NCBI GenBank assembly: GCA_002746535.1
Contig: NVWA01000019.1
Location: 1-64,000, forward strand
Direction of reading: 5' to 3'
Source: Planctomycetota bacterium
GTDB taxonomy: Bacteria; Planctomycetota; GCA-2746535
Length of the DNA: 64,000 nt
The notes under the pieces were generated by a model. The model did no database searches, had not been told where the DNA came from, and saw only the letters and a program-made list of their open reading frames with translations. Position 1 is the first letter of the stretch; each line of letters begins with the position of its first letter. The translations under genes were made by a program, and so were the position numbers. Positions 1-9,068 of the stretch are shown one piece after another.

Positions 1-10
1 TGAATAATTC

Positions 11-99
11 AGAATTGTTTCAGCATTTGCATAAAATGTTGGCCATCGCCTAGGCTCACCCCAACCTACGGCTGACGCCCATTTCAAGAGAATTGTTTC
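11..99. repeat. GC-rich patch flanked by 11-bp direct repeats
   Basis: The 11-base word AGAATTGTTTC occurs at 11-21 and again at 89-99. Between the copies lies a patch (about 39-80) much richer in G and C than the surrounding DNA, containing CCTAGG, CCCCAACCTACGG and GACGCCC. The layout resembles a small non-coding insertion with a target-site duplication, or a worn dispersed repeat. I see no reading frame in it. Whether the family recurs in this genome cannot be judged from one window. Confidence 0.35.
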
Positions 100-168
100 T
101 AATTCGTACAACCATTGCCACTATGTGGGCATCCAAGTCTTCTTAATAGTATTTGTTAATTTAATATG

Positions 169-191
169 GGCATACCACTAAGTGGCATGCC
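169..191 (-). terminator. Imperfect hairpin downstream of the Kelch gene
   Basis: The arms GGCATACCAC and GTGGCATGCC flank a 3-base loop, with one mismatch (A against G) in ten pairs. It lies about 20 bases past the stop codon of the minus-strand Kelch gene, where a terminator would be expected. In that direction the downstream DNA is AT-rich, but there is no clean U-tract, so it is a weak candidate. Confidence 0.35.
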
Positions 192-210
192 TACTATTAA
201 AAATGATCCT

Positions 211-1356
211 TTATTTTTTCCAGCGATAAGCCCAAACTTTATTTTTTGCTGAAATAAAAATATAAGCATTTTCAAGTGAACTGTAAGATAAACACCAGCT
301 TCTCATTGATCCAGGTTGCCCACCTTTAATATCTTTTGAATCCCATTTTTTAGTTCTTGGGTCAAAAACATAAAATTTATTATTTGTGGGGCCACCACCT
401 AATACTTTATTTTTGCTATCATAGTTAAATACGGGATAACCCTTTTTTTCTTCTGGAATTAATCCAATTTTTGTAAGTGTTGTTTTTTTCAAATCTTGTC
501 TATTTAAATTGATTGACCAAACTTGTCCTTTGCCAAAAGCATACATTTTTTTATCAGGTGGATAATAAACTACTGATCCTGAATAGGATGAGGCACCCTT
601 ATATTCTTTTTTGTCAGAATACCAACTAATGATTTTGACCGTTGTTTTAGTTTTCGGATCAAATGCCCAAATATGTTTTTGACTCATTCCAATTACTCTT
701 TTTGAAATAGGATCATATTCTGCAGATCCTCCATAACCTCCGAAATCTCCCATATTCTTTTTGTCGACCATTGACCATTTTTCTTTTTTGAAGTCGAAAA
801 TACCTACGGCACCTCCCGTGTAGCCTAGACCAGATGATTTGCCAGCACGTGATGGTCCTGTACCATGTCGTAACATTAAAAGCTCTTTTCGATCTACAGG
901 AACAATTAACAAATCATATGTGTGACGCCCGATGGGTCGTGGATAATTTCCAGTTTCGCCTGCTTTCCAAAATGCACGATCACTATTATCTTTGGTATAA
1001 AACTTATGAGGAGTTGGCGTGTACAACGATTTAAAATGTGGATTTAAAGTTTTGAATTCAAAGGCATAAATTGAATCTGTCCAAGTCGCTGAATGTCCAC
1101 CACCAAAAAGTAAAATACGATTATTATGTATGTCATAGGTCATGCCACTATAGTCGGTTACTTTTCCAGATTGAGGTTCGCCTTTTGGGATTTCCCATTT
1201 AAAGCTACCAAGATCAATAGCTGTATTATCAGCAAGTGCCACAAGTTTCGGGTTTGGTTTCATTTTTTTTTTATCTGCGCTTATTACATTGATAAAAATA
1301 CAACATGTTAAACCAACATAAAGTAAACTCAAAATAATAGATTTTTTAGTTATCAT
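211..1356 (-). CDS. Secreted Kelch-type beta-propeller protein
   Basis: Probable secreted protein of 381 residues: a signal peptide (lysines, then a hydrophobic stretch ending near VISA) followed by a beta-propeller. Kelch-like blades are seen as RILLFGGG, AVGIFDFKKEKW, HIWAFDPKTKT, QVWSINL and KFYVFDPRTKKW, spaced about 50-60 residues apart. No catalytic residues are visible; the family commonly binds glycans or proteins, and some members are oxidases. I chose the ATG at 1356 because AAAGGAAAAGAC just upstream supplies a ribosome-binding site; an ATG five codons earlier (1371) is possible but would use that site as coding sequence. It stands alone, with 186 bases before the next gene. The specific role is unknown. 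Confidence 0.75.
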   Translation of the reverse strand: MITKKSIILSLLYVGLTCCIFINVISADKKKMKPNPKLVALADNTAIDLGSFKWEIPKGEPQSGKVTDYSGMTYDIHNNRILLFGGGHSATWTDSIYAFEFKTLNPHFKSLYTPTPHKFYTKDNSDRAFWKAGETGNYPRPIGRHTYDLLIVPVDRKELLMLRHGTGPSRAGKSSGLGYTGGAVGIFDFKKEKWSMVDKKNMGDFGGYGGSAEYDPISKRVIGMSQKHIWAFDPKTKTTVKIISWYSDKKEYKGASSYSGSVVYYPPDKKMYAFGKGQVWSINLNRQDLKKTTLTKIGLIPEEKKGYPVFNYDSKNKVLGGGPTNNKFYVFDPRTKKWDSKDIKGGQPGSMRSWCLSYSSLENAYIFISAKNKVWAYRWKK

Positions 1357-1557
1357 GTCTTTTCCTTTCATGTGTTTAAAAGTTTAGTGTAAAAAGAAGA
1401 CGAAAATTATCGACAGAAAATAATTCGATGAGAAAATTTAATTGGTAAATAAATGGTCTAAAAAAATAGAGGCTAAGTTTGTTCTAGATTAAATACTAGA
1501 TGTTATTCTAGGTGAATAGTTTATGCTGAAAATGAAGATCGAGAAACGCTGTAAACT

Positions 1558-3798
1558 TCATTTCCAGTTTAAAGATTTAAATAAATTTGAGTATTGATCT
1601 GTCCAAAATTCGATGTCTTTATTTATTGTTGGTTTAGACCAACCTTTAGATTTTAACTTCGCAAATATATTCTTTGAAATAATAGTTTTCTTTGAAATAA
1701 TGATCCAAGAAGATGATGTATTCCACATCTCTTTTTTGTTTTTAAAGTTTGATTTACCTAATATATTTAAATTTAAATTATCTGCCAATGACGTAAGGAC
1801 AGGTTTTAAGTTTATATAAATGTTTGATATATGAAAAACAATGATGGCATTTTCACTTGATCTTTTTAAGTATAATTGAAGAGCTTCCTTGGTTACCAAA
1901 TGAACTGGTATTGAGTCACCGCTAAAAGCGTCCATTATGATCAGATCAAATTTTTCATTTATCATAGATTTAATTTTAATTCTTGCATCACCTTCAATGA
2001 TTTTGATAGTCGTTCCTCTTTCAGTAGCATTTTTTAGATAACTAAAATATTTATCGTTTTGCGCTATTTTAATTATTTGAGGATTGATTTCAAAAAAAGT
2101 ATATTTTTGATCTTTTGATCCATAAGCTGCAATGTTGCCGGAACCCAAACCTAATACGGCAATGTTTTGATAGTAGGTTTTATTTAAGGACATCATTAAT
2201 TCTCCAAAGGGACCTTTTTGATGAAAATAATAAATTGGAAAACTATTTTTTAAGGGAAGCATTGATTTTTGATTTACTAATTGACCACCGTGATTAATAG
2301 AACCGTGATAATAGTCATTTACAATAGAAGTTTGATTTTCATCATCAATAAATGTATTTTGACAAATTCTACTTATGCCAAAGTGATTTCTTTGCTGATA
2401 TAATATTGTATTTGATGTTTGATTGCATAAGAAATGAGAAGTCCAAATGAAAAAACATAATAACGATAGTACTTTTAAATTTTTAATATTAATTAAAGAT
2501 ATCGATATTGGTAAAATAACAGTGCACATATAACGAATTCTTTCCTGATAAATATCTAGGCTATTGAATATCATAATGATGATTATGGTGGCAACCGAGA
2601 TACAGATTGCCTGAATTAATATGCTTAAATGAGATAGTTTTAATTTGAATTTTGTTTTTGGAAAAAAGCGAACACCCATTAAGAATCCGCCAAATACTAA
2701 CAAAACGGGGAATTCAATTACATGGTTAAATAAGTTTGGTGCTATAAACGTAATGATGAATCCAGAAACGGTTGATCCAAAACTTATAATTAAGTAAAAG
2801 ATGGATAAATAATTTTTATGAGGTTTGTTCATAGATATTTTTGCATGTAATGCTGAAGCGATCAGAAAAAACCCGAAAATATGGAAGGACCACCAGAATG
2901 CATGTATAGAATGTACTAATAATAAAACTAAAATTATGATCATGCCTGGGATGTATAAATTAGGTAAAAAGGCGGTTAGCTTTGTTAACCTTTTGTCAAA
3001 AACTATCATGAATGAAATGAGATATAGACTTAATGGTAAAATCCATAAAAATGGAACTGCAGCGATATTGGTTGTTATGTGATTTGTAACAGAAAATAAT
3101 AACCCTGTCGATGTGAAGCTTAGAAGAAACCATAGAATAGCAGATCGTTTATTTGGAATTAATTTTTTTGGAATATCATTTTGTTTTGATTCCTCTTCAG
3201 ATGAAAGATGTGATTTTTGTCTAGAACGATGTATAAAAAGCAGGTAAATGATGTTGCCCACGGCCCAAAGGGTAAATAGTAAATACCATGTGGAAATAAT
3301 TAATTTTGATGGCAAATAAACTTCAATCAAGACTGGGAAAGAAAGTAAAATCATAAAAGAGGCTAAGTTACTAATGAAGTATAAATGGTAAACTTGACTT
3401 GAAGTCTCTGTTGTGATCTCTGAATACCATTTTTGTATCAGCACGCTACCAGTACATAATAGAAAGTAAGGCAGGCCAATTTTTTGTATCAAAATGATAA
3501 GAATATGATTCTGTAATAAGGTATCATTTTCATAGGGTTGTATAGTTAAACTAAATATCAGGCCGCTCAATAATAAAATCGTATGTATTATTCTTTGCCG
3601 GCGATAATTAAAATATTCAGACAATAAATGAGCATAAAGATAACCGAGAAACAGCACGGCTTGAAAAAAGAAAAGACAGTAATTCCAGACGATCGGGCTT
3701 CCACCGAGGGACGGAAGTAATAATTTGGCTATTGTTGGTTGAATTAAAAATATTAAACTTGAGCCAAGAAAGATTAATATGCTGGCTTGCAATTTCAA
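1558..3798 (-). CDS. Polytopic membrane protein with spermidine-synthase-like domain
   Basis: 746 residues. Roughly the first 450 form a multi-pass membrane region (about a dozen hydrophobic segments, opening with an IFLIQPTIAKLLLPSLGG-type motif typical of fused MFS/spermidine synthase proteins). The C-terminal 250 residues are a Rossmann aminopropyltransferase-like fold: LGLGSGNIAAYG for cofactor binding, an acidic FFEINP strand end, EGDARI, and the signature DAFSGDSIPVHLVTKEA. In family members the soluble domain resembles polyamine synthases, but the substrate of membrane-fused forms is not established. The start is TTG, with no ATG nearby and only a weak GGTATCTCAT upstream. The TPR gene lies 75 bases upstream on the same strand, so co-transcription is possible. 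Confidence 0.8.
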   Translation of the reverse strand: MKLQASILIFLGSSLIFLIQPTIAKLLLPSLGGSPIVWNYCLFFFQAVLFLGYLYAHLLSEYFNYRRQRIIHTILLLSGLIFSLTIQPYENDTLLQNHILIILIQKIGLPYFLLCTGSVLIQKWYSEITTETSSQVYHLYFISNLASFMILLSFPVLIEVYLPSKLIISTWYLLFTLWAVGNIIYLLFIHRSRQKSHLSSEEESKQNDIPKKLIPNKRSAILWFLLSFTSTGLLFSVTNHITTNIAAVPFLWILPLSLYLISFMIVFDKRLTKLTAFLPNLYIPGMIIILVLLLVHSIHAFWWSFHIFGFFLIASALHAKISMNKPHKNYLSIFYLIISFGSTVSGFIITFIAPNLFNHVIEFPVLLVFGGFLMGVRFFPKTKFKLKLSHLSILIQAICISVATIIIIMIFNSLDIYQERIRYMCTVILPISISLINIKNLKVLSLLCFFIWTSHFLCNQTSNTILYQQRNHFGISRICQNTFIDDENQTSIVNDYYHGSINHGGQLVNQKSMLPLKNSFPIYYFHQKGPFGELMMSLNKTYYQNIAVLGLGSGNIAAYGSKDQKYTFFEINPQIIKIAQNDKYFSYLKNATERGTTIKIIEGDARIKIKSMINEKFDLIIMDAFSGDSIPVHLVTKEALQLYLKRSSENAIIVFHISNIYINLKPVLTSLADNLNLNILGKSNFKNKKEMWNTSSSWIIISKKTIISKNIFAKLKSKGWSKPTINKDIEFWTDQYSNLFKSLNWK

Positions 3799-3873
3799 AT
3801 GAGATACCAGTTAATCAGTATTTTTTCAAATTGTTTAGCTTCAAACTCTTTTATAGTAATAAGCATGATTTAT

Positions 3874-5253
3874 TTATTTCTTTTTATTTAGTTCAAAATG
3901 TGAACCGGTAAGTTCAATGTAATCAAATACATTTTGTGCTATAGATTTTTTGAAAAACTTATGTGCCATTTTTTTATCATTTTTCGTGAGAGATCTTAAT
4001 CCAGCATAATAATAGGCTTCACACAATTGTTGTCGAGTTTTATAGTTTGACTTTGTTTTTGCGGAGTCAAAAAGTTGTTGGTCTGTTAAGACTCCACCAA
4101 AGTAACCCAAAAGTGGTAAAGGCCATATTTTCTTATCAGTATCATTAATTTTTTTATACCATTTTTTAAAATTTTCGGTTGTTGCTTCTGATTTTTTTCC
4201 TTCATTATGAAAATGGTTTAAATAAAACCATATGCATGAAAATAAGACGTGATTACTATTTATATTGGTTGATCTGATATCTTCATTTTCTGTAAGTCTA
4301 ACAATAGTTCCTTTAATTAACGTACTTACTTCCTTTAGTGCGACTTTCGGTTGTTTGAAGTAGTATCTGTTTAAAATATCAGTAATTGTGAAATCATTTT
4401 TATTCACTTTTAGGTCGAAAAATTTTTCTAATATTAGTTTTGCTTTTTTAGGCTGATTACTTCTTACATAAAACCAAGCTAAGGTACTGTGATATCTAGT
4501 TGTTTTTGAATTGGTTTTTATCAGATTGTTTATATTTTTTTCAGCTTTGTCATATTGTTTTGTATGTTCATATACAATTGATAATTTATTTAAAATATTG
4601 TCAGGGTATCGTGACGTAGGCAGAGCTTTTTCTAGATATATTTTTGCTTTGTTAAGTAAATTTCCTTCAATACAAATATTTGTAAGCCGAATAATATAAA
4701 ATTCTCTATTGAAGTTATCAATCTCGACAGTTTTTAAATACTTCTCATAAATTGATACGGCCTTTTCGTAATCCCCTAATTTGGAAAGAACCTCGCAATA
4801 TTGCATGTTGGCATCTTGAGAATTTGGGGAAAGTTTGAGAGCTCTAATACTAAATGCTAAAGCCTTTTCATAATTGCCTACCGTAACTTCGTGCTTACTC
4901 TCTTTAATTAAAGTTCTTGTTAAATCTTTATATTTTTTTTCTAATGTGAATACTATTAATTTAATTCTTTCTTGTATCTCAACATCTGTAATGATTTTTA
5001 AATTTTGATTTAAAATTTTAATTCTTTTCTGTATCGCAATTTCACCAACAGTTTTTATTTTTTGATTTGAAATATTTTTTATGGTGAGTGTATGGATTAA
5101 AAGTGTATTGGTGGCTTCTTCCCGAACTTTAAAATCATCATGGCCTAATTCTTTGATTAATTTGAGTATTTGCTCTTTTTGTTTATCTTTTTCTTCTGCA
5201 AAGCAACTTGTTGAAAATATTATGAACATAAAACTGATGAGAATAAATTTCAT
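3874..5253 (-). CDS. Secreted TPR protein with N-terminal HEAT-like motif
   Basis: 459 residues with a signal peptide ending near SCFAEE. Just after it is LGHDDFKVREEATNTLL, a HEAT-like helix pair I associate with planctomycete secreted proteins. A long helical section follows, with TPR units (for example YEKALAFSIRALKLSPNS and DYEKAVSIYEKYL at about 130-180, YDKAEKNINNLIK near 230). TPRs mediate protein-protein contacts, here in the periplasm; no enzymatic motif is seen. I start at the ATG at 5253 because GGA lies seven bases upstream; a TTG four codons earlier (5265) overlaps that site. The translation-start region is nearly identical to that of the next gene downstream. Confidence 0.75.
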   Translation of the reverse strand: MKFILISFMFIIFSTSCFAEEKDKQKEQILKLIKELGHDDFKVREEATNTLLIHTLTIKNISNQKIKTVGEIAIQKRIKILNQNLKIITDVEIQERIKLIVFTLEKKYKDLTRTLIKESKHEVTVGNYEKALAFSIRALKLSPNSQDANMQYCEVLSKLGDYEKAVSIYEKYLKTVEIDNFNREFYIIRLTNICIEGNLLNKAKIYLEKALPTSRYPDNILNKLSIVYEHTKQYDKAEKNINNLIKTNSKTTRYHSTLAWFYVRSNQPKKAKLILEKFFDLKVNKNDFTITDILNRYYFKQPKVALKEVSTLIKGTIVRLTENEDIRSTNINSNHVLFSCIWFYLNHFHNEGKKSEATTENFKKWYKKINDTDKKIWPLPLLGYFGGVLTDQQLFDSAKTKSNYKTRQQLCEAYYYAGLRSLTKNDKKMAHKFFKKSIAQNVFDYIELTGSHFELNKKK

Positions 5254-5600
5254 ATGAGATTCCAATTTTTAAACTACCTTAATATTAATACGTCTGATTT
5301 CTGGATTGGTTAGAATTAGCATCCTGAAATAGTTAATAATTTTATTATAGTAATATGATGCTTCCAAGAAAGATATGGTAGCTATTAATTCTTTGATATT
5401 TTTTCGAATTCGTTTTTTAATTTAAGTTATTTTGATCTTATAATTAACGGGAAGGATAAATGGTGTACCGCTCATGAGGTCTTTCATTGTGTTTTGAGTA
5501 GAATCATTTTTGTATTTGAAGCAAAGGAGCTATTTAGTTTCATATTGAAACTAAATGCTAAGCAAACCCTTTTTAGGGGAGCATAATCGTGATTCGATTC
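5254..5600. other. Gene-free stretch between clpX and the TPR gene
   Basis: 347 bases with no supported gene. It holds a perfect hairpin at 5532-5556 and a weaker CCCT/AGGG stem at 5567-5578. It must contain the promoter of the TPR gene (reading left), but I could not find a convincing -35/-10 pair. Confidence 0.6.
5532..5556. other. Perfect 11-bp inverted repeat downstream of clpX
   Basis: ATTTAGTTTCA and TGAAACTAAAT form a perfect 11-pair stem around a TAT loop, 45 bases beyond the clpX stop. There is no U-tract on the clpX side, so it is not a textbook terminator. It could be a processing or stabilising hairpin for the tig-clpP-clpX message, or a protein-binding palindrome. Confidence 0.5.
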
Positions 5601-6920
5601 TTAACTGGCTTTATTATTTTTTTTAGTTTTTGGCGACTTTGATTTTTCTGCTTTTTGTTTTTCTGGTTTTGGAATATCAAATGATTGCTCTTTGTATTTT
5701 ATAATATCTTCTTTTTTAAGTTTATATTCTTTCTTTTTACTTCCAGGAAGATTATAAACTATTTCAAGCATGAATTCTTCAAATATTGATCTAAGAGCTC
5801 TTGCGCCGCTACCTCTTTTTTTGGCTTCTTCAGCGATATATCTCAAGGCGCCATCATTAATTTCTAATTTTGCATTTTCTAATTCAAAGAGTTTTTGATA
5901 TTGTTTTGTAATCGCATTTTTTGGTTCTTTCAAAATACTAACTAGGGTATCTACAGACAAGGGGTGTAGTGCAGCCAATACAGGTAGTCTACCAACAAGT
6001 TCAGGAATCATTCCAAACTTTAGAATATCCTCTGTTTCAATATCATCCATTAATTTGCACTCTTGGTCGTATTCATCTAGCTGTTTTGAAGAGTCACTTT
6101 CAGAAGCGAATCCAATTACTTTTTGTCCTTTTCTTGCTTGAACTATATCGGCAATGCCTTCAAAAGCTCCACCGCAAATAAATAAAATCTGAGATGTATC
6201 TAATTGTATATATTGTTGTTCTGGATGTTTACGACCCCCTTGTGGTGGGATATTCGCAACGGTTCCTTCAATTAATTTTAAGAGTGCTTGCTGTACACCT
6301 TCACCAGAGACATCTCTTGTGATAGAAACGTTTTGAGTTTTTCTACCGATTTTATCTATTTCATCGATATAAATAATTCCTCTTTCGGCTTTTTCAACAT
6401 TGAAGTCTGCTGCTTGTAATAATTTTAATAATAAGTTTTCTACATCTTCACCAACATATCCTGCTTCAGTTAATGTCGTCGCGTCACCAATTGCAAAAGG
6501 AATATCTAAAATCTTCGCCATTGTTTTTGCTAATAATGTTTTTCCTGTTCCAGTAGGTCCGATAATTAAGATATTTGATTTTTCAATCTCAACTTCATCA
6601 TCAGATTTTTTAACGTGTAATTTTAACCTTTTGAAATGTGTATATACGGCAACTGAGAGTATTTTTTTTGCACGGTCTTGACCAATAATATAATTATCTA
6701 AATGCTTTTTAATTTGCTTAGGAGTTAAATTAAATTCAGTATCTGATGTTGAATGATCTTTAGATTCATCGGTACTTTCTTGATCTAATAGGGTTGAGCA
6801 TAATTCAACGCAATCATTACATATATAAACATTAGGATAACCGCTAATTAATCTATTAACGAGCTCTTGTGATTTACCACAAAATGAGCACCTTTTACCA
6901 TCTTGTTTTTTTTTGCTCAT
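5601..6920 (-). CDS. clpX: ATP-dependent Clp protease ATP-binding subunit ClpX
   Basis: 439 residues, close to the usual 420-430. AAA+ unfoldase that recognises tagged proteins and threads them into ClpP in the cytosol. Visible in order: zinc-binding domain with Cys11, Cys14, Cys34 and Cys37; Walker A GPTGTGKT at 121-128; pore loop GYVG at 154-157; Walker B IIYIDE near 182-187; the ClpP-docking IGF loop at 269-271; arginine-finger region PELVGRLP; sensor-2 GARALRS. The C-terminal 25 residues are a lysine-rich tail without family motifs. clpP ends 5 bases upstream and the trigger factor gene precedes it, the common tig-clpP-clpX order. Confidence 0.97.
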   Translation of the reverse strand: MSKKKQDGKRCSFCGKSQELVNRLISGYPNVYICNDCVELCSTLLDQESTDESKDHSTSDTEFNLTPKQIKKHLDNYIIGQDRAKKILSVAVYTHFKRLKLHVKKSDDEVEIEKSNILIIGPTGTGKTLLAKTMAKILDIPFAIGDATTLTEAGYVGEDVENLLLKLLQAADFNVEKAERGIIYIDEIDKIGRKTQNVSITRDVSGEGVQQALLKLIEGTVANIPPQGGRKHPEQQYIQLDTSQILFICGGAFEGIADIVQARKGQKVIGFASESDSSKQLDEYDQECKLMDDIETEDILKFGMIPELVGRLPVLAALHPLSVDTLVSILKEPKNAITKQYQKLFELENAKLEINDGALRYIAEEAKKRGSGARALRSIFEEFMLEIVYNLPGSKKKEYKLKKEDIIKYKEQSFDIPKPEKQKAEKSKSPKTKKNNKAS

Positions 6921-6925
6921 AATAA

Positions 6926-7510
6926 CTAGCCTTGTTCTTTTGAAAATACAGTGTCGATAATTCCATATTCTTTTGCTTGATCAGGAGACATGTAAAAATC
7001 TCTGTCAGTATCTTCAAGTATTTCTTCGGTGGTTACGCCAATGTGTTTAGCTAATATATTTGAGAGTACACCTTTTAGTCTACCAATCTCTGATGCTTGA
7101 ATGGTGATATCAGCAGCTGTTCCTTCAGCACCTCCCCAAGGTTGATGTAACATTATTCGACTACTTGGTAATGCTAATCTTTTTCCTTCAGTTCCTGCTG
7201 CAAGTAATACGGCACCCATGCTGGCGGCTTGGCCAATACAAACTGTTTGAATTTCGCAGTTAACTAATTGCATTGTGTCGTAAATTGCTAGGCCAGCAGT
7301 AACAGAACCACCAGGTGAATTAATGTAAAAACGAATTTCTTGGTCTGAACTTTCTTTTTCAAGTATTAGAAGCATACTGCAGACAACACTTGCAACGGTA
7401 TCGTCTATTCCAGAATCTAAAAAAATAATTCTATCTTGAAGTAATCGAGATGGTAAATCCCATTGTTTTTCACCACGACCCGTTCTTTCCCATATTGTTG
7501 GCATGTACAT
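6926..7510 (-). CDS. clpP: ATP-dependent Clp protease proteolytic subunit ClpP
   Basis: 194 residues, the normal size. Self-compartmentalising serine protease that forms a 14-mer and works with ClpX (next gene). The catalytic triad is intact: Ser97 in GQAASMGA, His122 in LHQPWGG and Asp171 in DTDRDFYM; the oxyanion and strand motif INSPGGSV is also present. The start is the first of two close ATGs (7510), with AGGAG ten bases upstream. It sits 13 bases after the trigger factor gene and 5 bases before clpX, so all three are presumably one transcript. Confidence 0.97.
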   Translation of the reverse strand: MYMPTIWERTGRGEKQWDLPSRLLQDRIIFLDSGIDDTVASVVCSMLLILEKESSDQEIRFYINSPGGSVTAGLAIYDTMQLVNCEIQTVCIGQAASMGAVLLAAGTEGKRLALPSSRIMLHQPWGGAEGTAADITIQASEIGRLKGVLSNILAKHIGVTTEEILEDTDRDFYMSPDQAKEYGIIDTVFSKEQG

Positions 7511-7523
7511 ATTTATACGACTC

Positions 7524-8843
7524 CTATTCTTCTAATTTTGCATTATCTGCGATTAATGTTAACAACTTATCGTTTCTAATCTCTATTTTCATGTTATCAA
7601 TTGCTTCTTTATTCAACATTTTTGCTAATTGTTGTGGAGGCATGCCATACATTTGGCTCATTTGCATTACTTGTTGAGATACTTCTTCTTGCGTAACATC
7701 TATTTTTTCTTTGATGGCCATCATTTCAAGAATTAGACCTTTTCTTAAATCTGACTTTATGGTTTCTTCATCTATTTCTTTTACTTCTTCGTCATCTTGT
7801 TTGTGTTCATGTTCATGATCGTGGTGTTCATGTTCCTCCTTCTCATCATGTTCATGATTGCAATTTTCATCATGTACATGGTGGCCAGGATTCTTTTTAC
7901 TTTCGAGGGATCGTTTTAATAATCTTTCAGGAAGTTCGAAATTTACTTTTTTTACATATTCTTCGAACATGTCCGTTTTTTGTTTGTTGAAAGCTTCTTG
8001 TTCAAACTGATTATTCAATTGTTCTTTGATTTTATCTCTTAAATCTTTCGCTGACTCTAAACCAAATTCCTTGGCTAGCTCATCCGATAATTCTGGTGAA
8101 TCGAAAGATTCAATTTTATCAATACTAACTTTTAAAGTTAGCTCTTTACCTCGATAATCTTCCAAATCGAAATGCTCATTTGATTTACCTTTTATTTCAA
8201 AGACATCACCAACTTTTTTACCTTGCAGACATTTTTTATCAGCTTCTTCTATATCAATTCCAGATATAACAATATCTTTCGCAGAAGTGGGTTGTTTTTC
8301 TATCGTTTTAATTTCGGCATCACTCTCGTTGACAATGGCAGAATATGTTGCCATATCTTCTTCATCTACAGATGATCCTTCTTTTTTTTCAACCAATTTA
8401 GCTTTACTTTTTAAAAGTTTATCAATCTCTTCTTGAACATCTTCATCTGAAGCGACTTTAATAACTTTTGTGTAGGATAAACCTTTGTAGTCTGGTAAAC
8501 CATCTTTTGGAAAAACACTTGTTTGAATTGTAAATTGGAACTCAGAACCCAGTTTAACATCGCCAAAATTTGGAATATCAATATCACCAACAGAATCTAA
8601 TTCATCTTGAACAATTTTATAGCCATCTTGAATTAAGTCCTGAGTTAAATCTTGAATGACTTGATCTTTATATCTGCGTTCAATTAATCTGCTAGGTACT
8701 TTTCCTTTTCGAAATCCTGGCATATCCATTTGTGGAGCAATAGATGCTAATTTATCTTTGTATTTTGCGCTAATTTCGTCTTTTGAAAATGTTATGCTAA
8801 TGTCTTTGGTTAATACCCCAACATCTGTAATAGTTTTTTCCAT
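7524..8843 (-). CDS. tig: Trigger factor with histidine-rich insertion
   Basis: 439 residues, the usual trigger factor length. Ribosome-bound chaperone that shields nascent chains. The N-terminal domain carries the ribosome-docking signature GFRKGKVP at 43-50. A PPIase-like domain follows at about 160-243 but looks divergent (VISGIDIEEADKKCLQGKK replaces the usual glycine-rich active-site segment). The C-terminal helical cage is interrupted at 311-338 by an acidic, histidine-rich stretch with 11 His and one Cys in about 27 residues, which could bind Zn or Ni ions. First gene of the tig-clpP-clpX operon; its ATG is preceded by AGGA at good spacing, and a consensus-like promoter lies at 8893-8920. 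Confidence 0.95.
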   Translation of the reverse strand: MEKTITDVGVLTKDISITFSKDEISAKYKDKLASIAPQMDMPGFRKGKVPSRLIERRYKDQVIQDLTQDLIQDGYKIVQDELDSVGDIDIPNFGDVKLGSEFQFTIQTSVFPKDGLPDYKGLSYTKVIKVASDEDVQEEIDKLLKSKAKLVEKKEGSSVDEEDMATYSAIVNESDAEIKTIEKQPTSAKDIVISGIDIEEADKKCLQGKKVGDVFEIKGKSNEHFDLEDYRGKELTLKVSIDKIESFDSPELSDELAKEFGLESAKDLRDKIKEQLNNQFEQEAFNKQKTDMFEEYVKKVNFELPERLLKRSLESKKNPGHHVHDENCNHEHDEKEEHEHHDHEHEHKQDDEEVKEIDEETIKSDLRKGLILEMMAIKEKIDVTQEEVSQQVMQMSQMYGMPPQQLAKMLNKEAIDNMKIEIRNDKLLTLIADNAKLEE

Positions 8844-8892
8844 AATTATCCTGCTTTTGATTGTTGATTAAATGCATAAATTTAGCCGAGCA

Positions 8893-8920
8893 ATTATAGT
8901 TAGGTCCCTCTTCTAGTCAA
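8893..8920 (-). promoter_or_regulatory. Sigma70-type promoter of tig-clpP-clpX
   Basis: Read on the minus strand: TTGACT (8920-8915), a 16-base spacer, and a perfect TATAAT (8898-8893). Transcription would begin near 8886, giving a leader of about 40 bases before the tig ATG. Both boxes are near consensus and correctly placed. No heat-shock-type element was recognised nearby. Confidence 0.75.
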
Positions 8921-8992
8921 GGTTGACATAGTTCGAAATGAATATGAAATCCTTCAAATATTGTTAAAAATTTCATCATAAATCACGTTAGT

Positions 8993-9020
8993 TTGAAATT
9001 CAGAAAGGTTTTAGTATTTT
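8993..9020 (+). promoter_or_regulatory. Possible promoter of the LptF/LptG gene
   Basis: TTGAAA (8993-8998), a 16-base spacer, then TATTTT (9015-9020), about 50 bases before the permease ATG. The DNA is AT-rich, so the match may be chance. An alternative -10 (TATATT, 9025-9030) lies close by. Confidence 0.3.
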
Positions 9021-9068
9021 ATCCTATATTGTTACAATGGCTTTTTTGACGAACAATCCTAGGTAATT

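Noticed and set aside
1489-1515. Cluster of CTAG-containing short inverted repeats upstream of the Kelch gene
   Set aside because: Arms of only five bases in AT-rich DNA; not distinguishable from chance.
1558-3798. Ordinary soluble spermidine synthase
   Set aside because: The enzyme-like domain is fused to a large membrane region, and no polyamine pathway genes are nearby; substrate left open.
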